Of a DNA stretch of 64,000 bases, positions 24,975-34,196 are shown piece by piece. The DNA comes from Bacillus sp. MM2020_1. GTDB taxonomy: Bacteria > Bacillota > Bacilli > Bacillales > Cytobacillaceae. The stretch's first letter is position 1. Every line of letters starts with the position of its first letter. Under the pieces are notes generated by a model. That model saw only the letters and a program-made list of their open reading frames with translations. It was not told the origin of the DNA and made no database searches. The DNA is taken from the NCBI GenBank assembly GCA_011250595.1, contig JAANMP010000003.1:108088-172087 (forward strand). Direction: 5' to 3'. The translations under genes and the position numbers were made by a program.

Positions 24975-26104
24975 TAAAAGGCCACCTCCAAATCAATTAG
25001 TTGGCTGCTTAATGCTGACAGAATACTACTCCTCGTAATGAGACCGATTAATTGATTATGACTATTCACAACAGGTACATAACCGATTTTATGTTCATTC
25101 ATGGTAGCCAACACTGAAATTAAATTTGCATCCTGTGAAACGGAGAGAACATTGTGTTCCATAATCATTTCAATCGAGGTCGTTCGATTTAATAATTGAA
25201 TACTTTTTAATGTCACCAAACCTTTAAGGACATTATTTTTATCTGTGACCATCAGGCTGTCCACCTTAGTGTCTTTCATGATTTCAATCGCTTGAAGAAC
25301 GGTACGTCTGGATGTAATCTTAACTGGATTCGGAATCATAATATCCTCTGCCATTAATAATTCAGGATTATTCCAAACCCTTCTTTTCCCAATAAATTCT
25401 TCAACAAAGTCATTGGCAGGATTTTTAAGAATGTTTTCAGGTGTATCAAATTGAAGAATATCACCGTCTTTTAAAATACAAATCTTATCAGCTATTTTAA
25501 TAGCTTCATCCATATCATGAGTGACGAAAATAATCGTCTTGTTTAATTCCTTTTGCATTTGGAAGAGTTCATCTTGAAGGGAGCTTCTTGTGACAGGATC
25601 TAACGCGCTAAATGGTTCATCCATTAAAATGATATCGGAGTTGGTTGAGAAAGCCCTTGCGACGCCTATTCTTTGCTGCTGCCCGCCACTTAATTCCCTA
25701 GGATATCGATGTAAAAATTCCTTTGGATCTAATCCGACTAACTCTAACAATTCGCCCGTTTTTTGGGCAATTGAAGCAGGATCTTCACCCTTAAGTTTTG
25801 GAATCAATTCTAAATTTTCCTTGATGGACATATGTGGAAATAATCCTGTGTTTTGAATGACATACCCAATATTTCTCCGCAATTCAATTGGATTCATCGT
25901 CGAGATATCCGTCCCATTAACAAAAATTTTTCCTGACGATGGCTGAATCAATTTATTAATCATTTTCAGTAAGGTAGTTTTCCCACAGCCGCTGGGTCCG
26001 ATAAAAACGACCAACTGACCAGCCTCGATTTCAAGTGAAAAGGGCTTAATAATGGTTTTAGTTCGGTATTTCTTAACAATGTCTTTAAACTCTATCAAAT
26101 CCAT
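24974..26104 (-). CDS. opuFA: Compatible-solute ABC transporter ATPase with CBS pair (OpuFA-like)
   Basis: A 376-residue ATPase with Walker A GPSGCGKTT, signature LSGGQQQRIGVARA, Walker B IILMDEP and the switch His in VTHDMDEA. Two CBS domains follow (about 255-370), as in OpuCA and OpuFA. The RBS aaggagg lies only one base from the ATG at 26104; a TTG at the third codon is better spaced, so the true start may be two residues later. First gene of the two-gene operon, downstream of a 9-bp inverted repeat. Confidence 0.9.
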   Translation of the reverse strand: MDLIEFKDIVKKYRTKTIIKPFSLEIEAGQLVVFIGPSGCGKTTLLKMINKLIQPSSGKIFVNGTDISTMNPIELRRNIGYVIQNTGLFPHMSIKENLELIPKLKGEDPASIAQKTGELLELVGLDPKEFLHRYPRELSGGQQQRIGVARAFSTNSDIILMDEPFSALDPVTRSSLQDELFQMQKELNKTIIFVTHDMDEAIKIADKICILKDGDILQFDTPENILKNPANDFVEEFIGKRRVWNNPELLMAEDIMIPNPVKITSRRTVLQAIEIMKDTKVDSLMVTDKNNVLKGLVTLKSIQLLNRTTSIEMIMEHNVLSVSQDANLISVLATMNEHKIGYVPVVNSHNQLIGLITRSSILSALSSQLIDLEVAF

Positions 26105-26138
26105 TCCTCCTTAAAATAATTATCTCTTGCACTAATGC

Positions 26139-26167
26139 AACAACTTAATGGTAACACATAAGTTGTT
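26139..26167 (-). promoter_or_regulatory. Inverted-repeat operator in front of opuF operon
   Basis: AACAACTTA (26139-26147) and TAAGTTGTT (26159-26167) are perfect reverse complements with an 11-base spacer, 20 bases centre to centre (two helical turns). It lies 35 bases before the start codon, near the expected -35 region. Confidence 0.6.
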
Positions 26168-26265
26168 AGTTTGTCGAATCCTCTTGATTTTATGTTCTTT
26201 CTTTTCATATCACTGGGCTTTGAGTAGAATAAAGTGAGGCAAAAGTAAAAAAAGCAGGTGTTGGG

Positions 26266-26943
26266 ATGAAAACTATTTTAGTTGTTGATGATGATGAGTA
26301 TATTCGTCATTTAGTAAAAGGCTTATTGATGAAGGAAGGTTACATAGTCCTCGCTGCAGGAAATGGGGCGGAGGCACTTGAGATTTTAACGAAGGAGTTT
26401 TGCGATTTAGCGATTGTGGATATCATGATGCCTGTCATGGACGGGTACCGCTTAACGACTGAAATTCGTAAATCGTATGATATTCCGATTATCCTATTAA
26501 CAGCAAAAAGCCAGATTGAGGATAAAGAAAAAGGATATGAATCAGGAACGGATGATTATCTAATTAAACCTTTCGAACCAAAAGAATTAATTTTCAGAGT
26601 TAATGCCTTATTAAGAAGATACGGAAAAACAAGCGAAGCTAATGTTAATTTAGGCACTTTATATATAAATAAAAAAAGCTATGAGGTGAAAATTGCCAAC
26701 AAGACCTTCATGCTTCCTTTAAAAGAATTTGAATTGTTAACCTTTTTGGCGACACATCCAAACCAAGTATTTAGCCGTGGTCACCTCATCGAAAAAATAT
26801 GGGGACTGGATTTTGAAGGCGATGAACGAACGGTGGATGTCCATGTTAAACGATTACGGGAACGGTTCACGAACGTTGCCGAGGATTTTGCCATCAAAAC
26901 CATCAGAGGGGTAGGCTATTCCCTGGAGGTATTACAAAAATGA
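26266..26943 (+). CDS. hssR: Response regulator, HssR-like (OmpR family)
   Basis: A 225-residue receiver plus winged-helix protein. Asp52 (VDIMMPVMDG) is the phosphorylation site, with the acidic triad at 8-10 and the switch Lys in LIKPFEP. I recognise HssR of staphylococci in the stretches SGTDDYLIKPFEPKELIFR and the DNA-binding IEKIWG-x-D-[FY]-EGDERTVDVH-x-KRLR. HssR activates heme-efflux genes when heme is in excess. The stop codon overlaps the kinase start (ATGA). Divergent from the opuF operon. Confidence 0.85.
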   Translation: MKTILVVDDDEYIRHLVKGLLMKEGYIVLAAGNGAEALEILTKEFCDLAIVDIMMPVMDGYRLTTEIRKSYDIPIILLTAKSQIEDKEKGYESGTDDYLIKPFEPKELIFRVNALLRRYGKTSEANVNLGTLYINKKSYEVKIANKTFMLPLKEFELLTFLATHPNQVFSRGHLIEKIWGLDFEGDERTVDVHVKRLRERFTNVAEDFAIKTIRGVGYSLEVLQK

Positions 26944-28325
26944 AAATGAAATCTTTATATAGTAAATTTGCTTTCATCACCATAATGATTATGATTGTCA
27001 GCGGAATTATTTCATTTTTGCTCTCCAATGCCTTCTACCAAATTAAATTGAAACAGCAAAATGACGAAAAAATCAGTGATTTCGCATTGGAGGTAGCGGA
27101 TTTCGCAAGTAAACACCCCTTAATCAGCCTGCAGGACTACTTTAAACATATTGGTGCGATTGGTTACCAAATTCTTTTGGTCAGCGAAGAAGGCGACAAG
27201 CAATATTTTGGCTCACCTTTCAGAAAGAAGGATTTGCCTGAAGCAATTCCCGAAAAAGTATTGCGGGGCGAAGTCTATCACGGAGTGCGCCGGTTTCCGC
27301 ACAAAACGTTTGTAACAGGATTTTTTGCAAATGAATTAACAAATTCGATTGGCGTTCCCTTTGAATACAAAAACAAAAAATATGCTTTGTTTATCCGGCC
27401 CGATATTAAGTTAATGTTTAATGAAATGCATATTCTTTTCGGCTGGCTGCTAGTCATTTCAATTTTGTTAAGCATTCTATTGGTATTAATTAGTACAAAA
27501 TATTTAGTTAAACCGATTAAAAAGCTTAATAATGCAACGAAAGAAATCGCGGAGGGCAATTTTTCAATCAAGCTCGATATTGACAGAAAAGACGAACTTG
27601 GTCATTTAGCTGTCAGCTTTTCGACAATGGCCAAAAAATTAGCTAAGGTAGATATCCTGCGAAAAGATTTAATCTCAAATATTACTCATGATATTCAATC
27701 ACCGTTAACCAATATAAAAGGATACCTGAATTTATTAGAAGATAACAGCAAAAGTCAACAAATAAAACAACAGTATATTCAAGTGGTACACTCCGAAGTA
27801 AACCGACTATCCAATATGACCAAACAGCTCTTACTTCTTTCCACCATCGAAAGTAAGAAGGATTTAATGGAAGTTAGTATGGTTGATGTCGCCGGGCAGT
27901 TGAAAAGTGTCATTCACCAATACCAATGGAGTATCCTTGATAAAGGAATCATGATGAGCTATTCCCTGCCGGATGCTTCGGTTAAAGCGGACCCGGCTTT
28001 ACTATATTCGGTTTGGGAAAACCTCTTGACGAATGCCATTAAATATAATCGTGAAAATGGGGAAATTGATATTGAATTATTTGATTCTGATTCACAAATC
28101 GAAGTGGTGATGAAAGATAATGGCGTTGGTTTGGACGAAGAAGAAAGGGAACGAATATTTGACCGTTTTTACCGGGCTGATGCCTCAAGAGCACGATCAG
28201 TTGAGGGGACGGGTTTGGGCTTATCGATCGTTCAATCAATTGTTGATATGCACCGGGGGGAAATTGAGGTAACAAGTCAAAAAGGACAAGGAACAACTTT
28301 TAAAGTGGTCCTTCCTAAATTATAA
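26940..28325 (+). CDS. hssS: Sensor histidine kinase, HssS-like
   Basis: A 461-residue kinase: membrane helices at about 9-29 and 164-187, an extracellular domain of about 130 residues, HAMP (188-240), His250 in SNITHDIQSPL, then N, G1 (DNGVGLD) and G2 (GTGLGLS) boxes. The sensor domain shares with staphylococcal HssS the order DYFKHIG, YQILLV, YFGSPFR, YHGV, FVTGFF and FIRPDI, so a heme- or heme-damage-related signal is likely. No hrtAB efflux genes lie next to it in this window. Confidence 0.85.
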   Translation: MKMKSLYSKFAFITIMIMIVSGIISFLLSNAFYQIKLKQQNDEKISDFALEVADFASKHPLISLQDYFKHIGAIGYQILLVSEEGDKQYFGSPFRKKDLPEAIPEKVLRGEVYHGVRRFPHKTFVTGFFANELTNSIGVPFEYKNKKYALFIRPDIKLMFNEMHILFGWLLVISILLSILLVLISTKYLVKPIKKLNNATKEIAEGNFSIKLDIDRKDELGHLAVSFSTMAKKLAKVDILRKDLISNITHDIQSPLTNIKGYLNLLEDNSKSQQIKQQYIQVVHSEVNRLSNMTKQLLLLSTIESKKDLMEVSMVDVAGQLKSVIHQYQWSILDKGIMMSYSLPDASVKADPALLYSVWENLLTNAIKYNRENGEIDIELFDSDSQIEVVMKDNGVGLDEEERERIFDRFYRADASRARSVEGTGLGLSIVQSIVDMHRGEIEVTSQKGQGTTFKVVLPKL

Positions 28326-28344
28326 AGTAACGTTCAATCCGCTT

Positions 28345-28381
28345 AAAAAAGCTGGCAATCTGTATGATTGCCAGCTTTTTT
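28345..28381 (+). terminator. Intrinsic terminator after hssS-like gene
   Basis: aaaaaagctggcaatc/gattgccagctttttt, perfect 16-bp stem. Confidence 0.95.
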
Positions 28382-28476
28382 GAATTGACTTTCAGACTAG
28401 AAATTTGCAATTGTACTAACAAAAAATGTTAAAATGGTGGTAGGTACTAAATTTTTATTAAAGAGGGGAATCTATT

Positions 28477-29160
28477 TTGAGCTTTGTTCGAGACAAATTC
28501 AGTGCGAAATTTTTCCTTTTCCTCATCCTTGCTTTTTTGTTGATACATGTACCTTTGCTTGGAAACTATGTCAAAGTCATTAATACCCTTATCCATGAAT
28601 CCGGACATGCGTTGATTGCTCTTTTTGGTGGGAATGTAGAAAGAATATCTTTATTTATGAATTCCGAAGGGGCTACGTATAGTAATCAGTCAACTTGGAT
28701 TGGTAGTTTTTTAACTAGCTTAGGAGGATACACGTTTGCTTCATTTATGGCCTTTCTGTCGTTTTTGTTAATTGGTAAGAAAAAGCAGAATCTGTTAATT
28801 GATATATTGCTAGGTTTTATTGCTTTGAATCTTATTTTTTGGGTAAGGAATCCTTACGGGTTGTTTTGGTTGTGCTCATTTGCTGTTGTATTTCTTTTAT
28901 TACTTATTAAAGGAAGTCAGGACTTTAGAGATAACTTATTACTTTTAATCGCCTCTATTTTATTGGTGGATTCCGTTCAAAGTGCTTATGAAATATTGTT
29001 TATTAGTTTATTTCAGCCCCAATCAGCAGGGGACGCAGCGAATCTTGCACAACTTACAGGAATTATTCCAGCTCCGATTTGGGGGATTTTCTTTTTTGTT
29101 CAAGCACTATGGTTCTGCTATAACGGCTTAAAAAGAGGGTATTATAAACTTGGAAGTTAA
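28477..29160 (+). CDS. M50-like membrane metallopeptidase
   Basis: A 227-residue protein with about six membrane helices and HESGHA at about 40-45, the zinc-binding HExxH motif of M50B-type intramembrane proteases. The conserved ALFGG after it fits the same family, but a distant third ligand (Asp in the usual LDG) is not obvious; NPYG and DSVQSAYE are possible places. TTG at 28477 follows gaggggaatctatt. It stands alone, after the HssRS-like pair and a terminator. Substrate unknown. Confidence 0.75.
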   Translation: MSFVRDKFSAKFFLFLILAFLLIHVPLLGNYVKVINTLIHESGHALIALFGGNVERISLFMNSEGATYSNQSTWIGSFLTSLGGYTFASFMAFLSFLLIGKKKQNLLIDILLGFIALNLIFWVRNPYGLFWLCSFAVVFLLLLIKGSQDFRDNLLLLIASILLVDSVQSAYEILFISLFQPQSAGDAANLAQLTGIIPAPIWGIFFFVQALWFCYNGLKRGYYKLGS

Positions 29161-29237
29161 CTCTGCTGTTATACAAAGTTAATGTTTTTGCATATGATAT
29201 TACAATGAGCAGCTAATACAGATGGGGGCGTATATAA

Positions 29238-29723
29238 ATGAATACATTAAATGCGATTAAAACGCGTAGAAACATAAAGAAATTCAAGCCGGAAGAAATT
29301 GACCAAAATTCACTTCTTTCATGGTTAGAGGCCGCGGCAATGGCACCCAATCACCGCATGACCGAACCATGGGAGATTTATTTTATTGGAGCCGAAACAA
29401 GAGAAAAGCTCAACCATAAAACAAATTTCGGAAACGCACCCATTGTTTTGATGATTTTATCAAAACATGGGGCAACATCTGTAGAAACAGAGGAAAATGC
29501 AATGGCTACTGCCTGCTTTATCCAAAATTTCAATTTAGCTGCATGGGCAGAGGGAGTGGGAACCTTTTGGTCATCGATTGGCATTACACCCAAAAACAGA
29601 GGGATCCTTCAAGTTCCAGATGACTATAATATAATTGGCGTACTCGGAGTAGGCTACCCAGATGTAATCCCGGAGCCAAAACCACGGACACCGATTAAGA
29701 ACAGAATCAGTAATTTGCCATAA
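29238..29723 (+). CDS. Nitroreductase family protein
   Basis: A 161-residue FMN-dependent nitroreductase-fold protein, at the short end of the family. TRRNIKKFKPEEI binds flavin phosphate (Arg pair), AAMAPNHRMTEPWE is the usual second FMN contact, and GVGTFWSSIG and VLGVGYPDV close the fold. Such enzymes use NAD(P)H to reduce nitro compounds or quinones; the physiological substrate is unknown. RBS tggggg. Terminator follows. Confidence 0.88.
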   Translation: MNTLNAIKTRRNIKKFKPEEIDQNSLLSWLEAAAMAPNHRMTEPWEIYFIGAETREKLNHKTNFGNAPIVLMILSKHGATSVETEENAMATACFIQNFNLAAWAEGVGTFWSSIGITPKNRGILQVPDDYNIIGVLGVGYPDVIPEPKPRTPIKNRISNLP

Positions 29724-29734
29724 TTAAATCAGAG

Positions 29735-29772
29735 AAGAGCCAACCGAATGAGGATAAACGGTTGGCTCTTTT
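29735..29772. terminator. Bidirectional terminator after nitroreductase
   Basis: aagagccaaccg/cggttggctctt perfect stem followed by a short T tract, between convergent genes. Confidence 0.9.
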
Positions 29773-29779
29773 AATTGTG

Positions 29780-30751
29780 CTAGATGGCTTGAGTGTATTC
29801 TAATGTAAGCTTATCGATGATTGTTTGAACGGGTAGAATATCTTTAATTTCGCCCACTCTTGCACCAGCAAAAACAAGCCCATTTTCGACATCACCATTC
29901 ATGGATACGAGCAGAGAATCCATTGTACAAAAACGGTAAGAACAATTTTTCAAGCAATCAATGCATTTAGCGATTTTTAACTTATCGGGCCCACTAATTA
30001 ATTTTGAAAAGTTATTTTTAATCATTCGTCCTTGTAGACCAACGGTTGTTTTTACCAAAACCAAATCTTCTTTATCCGCATCCACATATTTTTGCTTAAA
30101 TGCCAATGGCGCATCACATTCCTCACTAGCTACAAAACGCGTTCCCATTTGTACACCGGACGCACCCATGGCCAGGGCTTTTGCAATATCGCTGCCCGTC
30201 ATGATACCGCCTGCAGCGATAACTGGGATGGAAACTGCTTCAACAATTTCAGGAAGGATATCGAACATTGGGCGATCCGTTCCAAGGTGGCCTCCTGCTT
30301 CAAATCCCTCCACAACAACCGCAGCTGCTCCAAGTCGTTCGGAAATCTTTGCTAATTTAGCAGATGAGACAATGGAGATAACGGGAATTCCTGCTTGTCT
30401 TCCCCATGAGTACATATCTCGCGAGATTCCAGCACCAGAGATAATAAAATCAACCTTTTCTTCGAGAGCAGCTTTCATTTTTTCAGCAAAGTCATTCATC
30501 GCGAAAAGAACATTGACACCAATGTAACCGGCATCGTTGATGAGGCTTTTCGCCTTTCTTATATGTGATCTCATTTCGTCAGTTGAAATCCCCGTTCCGG
30601 AGATAATCCCAATCCCACCTGCATTTGCGACCGCTGAAGCTAATTTGCTTAGAGATATTCCGACACCCATTCCACCTTGCATAATCGGAACTTTGGGCAT
30701 CATATGACCTATTTTAAGTTGTGGAAAGTTCAATTTATAACCCCGTTTCAT
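29780..30751 (-). CDS. Nitronate monooxygenase family protein
   Basis: A 323-residue FMN-dependent TIM-barrel enzyme of the 2-nitropropane dioxygenase/FabK family. PIMQGGMGVGIS, VEGFEAGGHLG and PVIAAGGIMTGSDIAKALAMGASGVQMGTRF are the flavin-binding and catalytic segments. A Cys-rich stretch, KCIDCLKNCSYRFC (about 265-278), is unusual and could bind metal or form disulfides; it is seen in a subset of Firmicutes relatives. No strong RBS is seen before the ATG at 30751. It may detoxify nitronates; its neighbour, a nitroreductase, is convergent. Confidence 0.85.
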   Translation of the reverse strand: MKRGYKLNFPQLKIGHMMPKVPIMQGGMGVGISLSKLASAVANAGGIGIISGTGISTDEMRSHIRKAKSLINDAGYIGVNVLFAMNDFAEKMKAALEEKVDFIISGAGISRDMYSWGRQAGIPVISIVSSAKLAKISERLGAAAVVVEGFEAGGHLGTDRPMFDILPEIVEAVSIPVIAAGGIMTGSDIAKALAMGASGVQMGTRFVASEECDAPLAFKQKYVDADKEDLVLVKTTVGLQGRMIKNNFSKLISGPDKLKIAKCIDCLKNCSYRFCTMDSLLVSMNGDVENGLVFAGARVGEIKDILPVQTIIDKLTLEYTQAI

Positions 30752-30959
30752 TAATTGTATTAGAAACTTCTAATGCATCATAGCATCTCATTTTTGATAT
30801 GTCTGTGATTACTATCACCAGGTCATAATGGCAGGTGGTATAATTTACTAATATGGTAAAATAAATGTTAGTGTTAAAACATAACTTGGTTACTGCATAA
30901 AAAATTTGCAGAAACCAAACGATACGTTATGTAGCGAAAAATGGATGGTGGTAGATAAA

Positions 30960-32204
30960 ATGATTATTTTTACGGATATTGATCTTGATGGTCTTGGATG
31001 CGGGCTTATTGCGAAACTTGCATTTGCTGACAAGGCGAATGTATTTTACAGTTCTTATCGAAATTTAAATCAAAGAGTGGAAGCAGTTATTAAAAACCCT
31101 GAGAATAATAATGTCGAAATCTATATTACGGATTTGGCTGTTAATGAGCAAGTCGAGAAAAAACTCGAGGAGCGGTTTCGCCAGGGAAAACATGTTCAAA
31201 TGATTGATCATCATGTGACGGCAATGCATTTCAATCAGTACAAATGGGGGAGCGTAATTCCGGAGTATGAGACGGGGAAAAAGACATGTGCAACCTCCTT
31301 ATTTTATGATTACCTGATCGAACACAATATAATGGAACGAAATAAAGCACTGGAGGAATTTATTGAATTAGTCCGTCAATATGACACTTGGGAATGGGAT
31401 GAAAATAATAATTTAACGGCAAAACGTCTAAATGATTTGTTCTATATCATGAGTCGAGAACTATTTGAAGAAGAAATGTTAAAAAGGTTGACTGAAAATG
31501 CCGATTCGTTTGAGCTAACAGACACAGAAACTATGCTGCTCGATATTGAGGAACAAAAAATTCATCGGTATATCCATTCAAAAAGCAGACAACTGGTGCA
31601 AACCTTTGTTGATAATTATTGTGTTGGGATTGTCCATGCCGAACAATATTTATCAGAACTTGGAAATGAGTTAAATAATTTATATCCACATCTAGATATG
31701 ATTATCCTTTTGAATATGGGTGGGAAGAAGATGGGATTTCGAACCATTCATGATGAGGTAAATGTTGCCGAATTTGCAAAAGGATACGGCGGAGGAGGGC
31801 ATCCGAAAGCTTCCGGGTCGGAATTGACAAGAGAAGCCTTTGAAAAGTTTGTTCAAAATGTTTTTGAGATTATCCCAGTTAAACCTGATGCCAATCGTAA
31901 TGAATTTAATCTTAAAGATTCTCCGGTTGGAACATCTTATCAGAACCCGCTGGGAGAAAGTTCATTTATCATACCTGATGGAGATGGCAACTATTCTATT
32001 GTACATAATAAGGAGAAATCTGAGCAGTCATTCTCAACCTTCGCGGATGCAGAACGGTATCTAAAAAGAAATTATTCTTCGTCGCTTCGAAGTGACCACG
32101 AATACATTTATCAGGTTTCAAAAGCACTAAGGATCTCACAAGACGAGTTAAGAGGGAATTTTCAGGAACTCATCAGGAACTATCTTATAGATATTACTTT
32201 ATGA
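30960..32204 (+). CDS. nrnB: DHH-family oligoribonuclease (NrnB-like)
   Basis: A 414-residue DHH/DHHA1 phosphoesterase. Motifs: FTDIDLDGLGCG at the start (acidic pair), YITDLAV, MIDHHVTAMHF (DHH, about 98) and the substrate-binding GGGGHPKASGSE (about 280). The sequence order and regions such as ELVRQYDTWEW, KRLNDLFY and VQTFV match B. subtilis NrnB, which degrades short RNA oligonucleotides. ATG at 30960 is preceded by ggtgg; the longer reading from 30906 has no RBS. The C-terminus (about 330-414) extends beyond the DHHA1 domain. Confidence 0.85.
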   Translation: MIIFTDIDLDGLGCGLIAKLAFADKANVFYSSYRNLNQRVEAVIKNPENNNVEIYITDLAVNEQVEKKLEERFRQGKHVQMIDHHVTAMHFNQYKWGSVIPEYETGKKTCATSLFYDYLIEHNIMERNKALEEFIELVRQYDTWEWDENNNLTAKRLNDLFYIMSRELFEEEMLKRLTENADSFELTDTETMLLDIEEQKIHRYIHSKSRQLVQTFVDNYCVGIVHAEQYLSELGNELNNLYPHLDMIILLNMGGKKMGFRTIHDEVNVAEFAKGYGGGGHPKASGSELTREAFEKFVQNVFEIIPVKPDANRNEFNLKDSPVGTSYQNPLGESSFIIPDGDGNYSIVHNKEKSEQSFSTFADAERYLKRNYSSSLRSDHEYIYQVSKALRISQDELRGNFQELIRNYLIDITL

Positions 32205-32209
32205 ATAGG

Positions 32210-32252
32210 AAAAGCCATTCCTTATTGAAGGGGAGTGGCTTTCTCTATTTTT
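32210..32252 (+). terminator. Intrinsic terminator after nrnB-like gene
   Basis: aaagccattcc pairs with ggggagtggcttt (G-U pairs included), then a T-rich tail. Confidence 0.7.
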
Positions 32253-32496
32253 TCTTATCCACGGGTTTAAGGTCTTATTAAGAATGGAGTGGTAAATTTA
32301 TCGTGGGTATATTAGATTATTATTTTAAAATTGTAATCACCATGCAATAGACAGAAAATATAAATACATATTCCTGTAATGTTTTTATGATATGATTTGT
32401 TTAAATGCTAAGACGATTGTTCATAGGAAAATATGGTGAGAGTTAAAGAAAAGAATAGTAATATACCTTTTTGATTGAATTTAACTATGGGGTGAT

Positions 32497-33486
32497 ATGA
32501 TGGCTTCAACTTCAAAAAGGAGTAAGTATTTTGATAATGCAAAATTTATTTTGATTTTTCTCGTCGTTTTTGGGCATTTGATAAGTCCATTAAAGGAACA
32601 AGATGGAATTCTATTTACTTTATATACAGTTATTTTTCTATTCCATATGCCGGCTTTTATCTTGATTTCCGGATATTTTGCAAAAGGTTATAAAAAGAAA
32701 GGCTACTTTATCAAGTCGATAAAGAAGATTTTACTGCCTTATTTTATTTTTCAAATCATCTATTCCATTTATTATTTTTTGAATGGGCAGGAAGAAAAGC
32801 TTGATTTCGATTTTTTACATCCTCATTGGTCGCTCTGGTTTTTGTTGAGTTTGTTTTTTTGGAATTTACTGCTCTATCTTTTTGCAAGGTTAAAATGGTT
32901 GGGCTTTATTATTTCCATTGTTTTGGGAATTGCGATTGGTTTTGTTGATCAAGCGGGGAGTTTTTTAAGCTTATCAAGAACTTTTGTATTCTTCCCTTAT
33001 TTTCTCATGGGGTTTTTACTAAATGGTGATCAGTTAAAGAAAATTATTCGGGCCAGATATTCACTTCCCGTAGGAATTGTAATTATTATTGGGACCTGTG
33101 TTTTCTTTGGGTTTAGTTTCCCGCAGGATGCGGTGTCTTGGCTTTTAGGTGATACTTCTTATGCAAATATGGGAGGAGAAGAGTTGACCGATGGCCTTAC
33201 TCGAGGACTTCAATATGGGCTGACCCTAATTGTTGTATTTGGGTTTTTAGCATTAATTCCTTCAAACCAGTTTAAAGTGACTCAAATAGGTGAAAGAACG
33301 TTATATGTCTATTTGCTGCATGGATTTATTATTAAATCACTTCAAGTGGTTCTTCCTAACGAAAGTATCATCTCATTTTCAGGAAATTACCTCTTACTTT
33401 TGGTTCTTTCCTTAATGATTTGTATCATTCTTGGAAGTTATTTAATAAAAAAATATACCCAGCCACTTGTTGAGTTGAAAGTTTAA
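32497..33486 (+). CDS. Acyltransferase family 3 membrane protein
   Basis: A 329-residue protein with about ten membrane helices of the acyltransferase-3 (OafA/WecH, fucose-4-O-acetylase-like) family. KYFDNAKFILIFLVVFGHLI is the N-terminal motif with the catalytic His, FLFHMPAFILISGYF follows, and HPHWSLWFLLSLFFW and YLLHGFI are typical later segments. It would transfer acetyl or another acyl group to a surface polymer or sugar. Two ATG codons in a row (32497, 32500) follow ggggtga; either may be used. Confidence 0.85.
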   Translation: MMASTSKRSKYFDNAKFILIFLVVFGHLISPLKEQDGILFTLYTVIFLFHMPAFILISGYFAKGYKKKGYFIKSIKKILLPYFIFQIIYSIYYFLNGQEEKLDFDFLHPHWSLWFLLSLFFWNLLLYLFARLKWLGFIISIVLGIAIGFVDQAGSFLSLSRTFVFFPYFLMGFLLNGDQLKKIIRARYSLPVGIVIIIGTCVFFGFSFPQDAVSWLLGDTSYANMGGEELTDGLTRGLQYGLTLIVVFGFLALIPSNQFKVTQIGERTLYVYLLHGFIIKSLQVVLPNESIISFSGNYLLLLVLSLMICIILGSYLIKKYTQPLVELKV

Positions 33487-33506
33487 TTGGAATGGATTTA
33501 CTAAAA

Positions 33507-33540
33507 TAGCCGAACTGGTTGTAACCAGTTCGGCCATTTT
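33507..33540. terminator. Bidirectional terminator after acyltransferase gene
   Basis: gccgaactggtt (33509) and aaccagttcggc (33523) form a perfect 12-bp stem with a 2-base loop. Confidence 0.85.
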
Positions 33541-33572
33541 GTGTATCAAAATTAAGAATAAATTGAAATGAA

Positions 33573-34094
33573 CTAAAAACCGAATAAAGAGCTAACTATA
33601 TTTTTCTTTTTCCTTTTGACTTTTTTGTGATCAAAAACAATTGGTTCATCAATTTTTGAGGTCATTTGCAAGTCATTCATCTGTTTTTGTAGTTGTTCCA
33701 CTTGCTGTGTTAAATCTTTTACAAGATGTTGCAAATCCTCAAGTTCACGACGATGTTGAAGGAGTTGATAGGAAGCAACCGAATCTGCTTTTGAGTTTAG
33801 ATTATTTTCTAACTCACTGACTTTTGTCAGTAACCTTTCTAAAACTTGATTGTCTTCTACCGCCTTAACAATACCTTTTCGTGGATTTTTTTCCTTCTTT
33901 AATGGCACTATTTCCTGAATTAATGTCCCATTTTGGAGCTTTTCATGTATTTCTTTTAATAATTCAATATCCTTGCTGCTAAAATGGTAATGTCCACGCT
34001 CGTTTCTTTCCATGGGCAGATCGAGCTGTTTTACCCAGCGCTGAATAGTACTTGTAGATACCCCGATTAATTTTGCTACTTCACTTGTATTCAT
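33573..34094 (-). CDS. racA: Chromosome-anchoring protein RacA
   Basis: A 173-residue protein with a MerR-type helix-turn-helix (MNTSEVAKLIGVSTSTIQRWVKQLDLPMERNERGHYHF region), a coiled coil from about 80 to 145, and a Lys-rich C-terminus ending SSLFGF that fits the pole-targeting tail. In B. subtilis RacA binds origin-proximal DNA and tethers it through DivIVA at the cell pole during sporulation. ATG at 34094 has ggaggg upstream; an upstream extension lacks an RBS. It is downstream of a second MerR/coiled-coil gene in the same direction. Confidence 0.92.
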   Translation of the reverse strand: MNTSEVAKLIGVSTSTIQRWVKQLDLPMERNERGHYHFSSKDIELLKEIHEKLQNGTLIQEIVPLKKEKNPRKGIVKAVEDNQVLERLLTKVSELENNLNSKADSVASYQLLQHRRELEDLQHLVKDLTQQVEQLQKQMNDLQMTSKIDEPIVFDHKKVKRKKKNIVSSLFGF

Positions 34095-34196
34095 TTCGAA
34101 TCCCTCCATTGATAAAATAAACCCCAATCCACGAGTGACGAAATATTGTTTTTATTTTTTAAACAGGGAGTCGTTCTATCGATGGCCTCTTTCATA

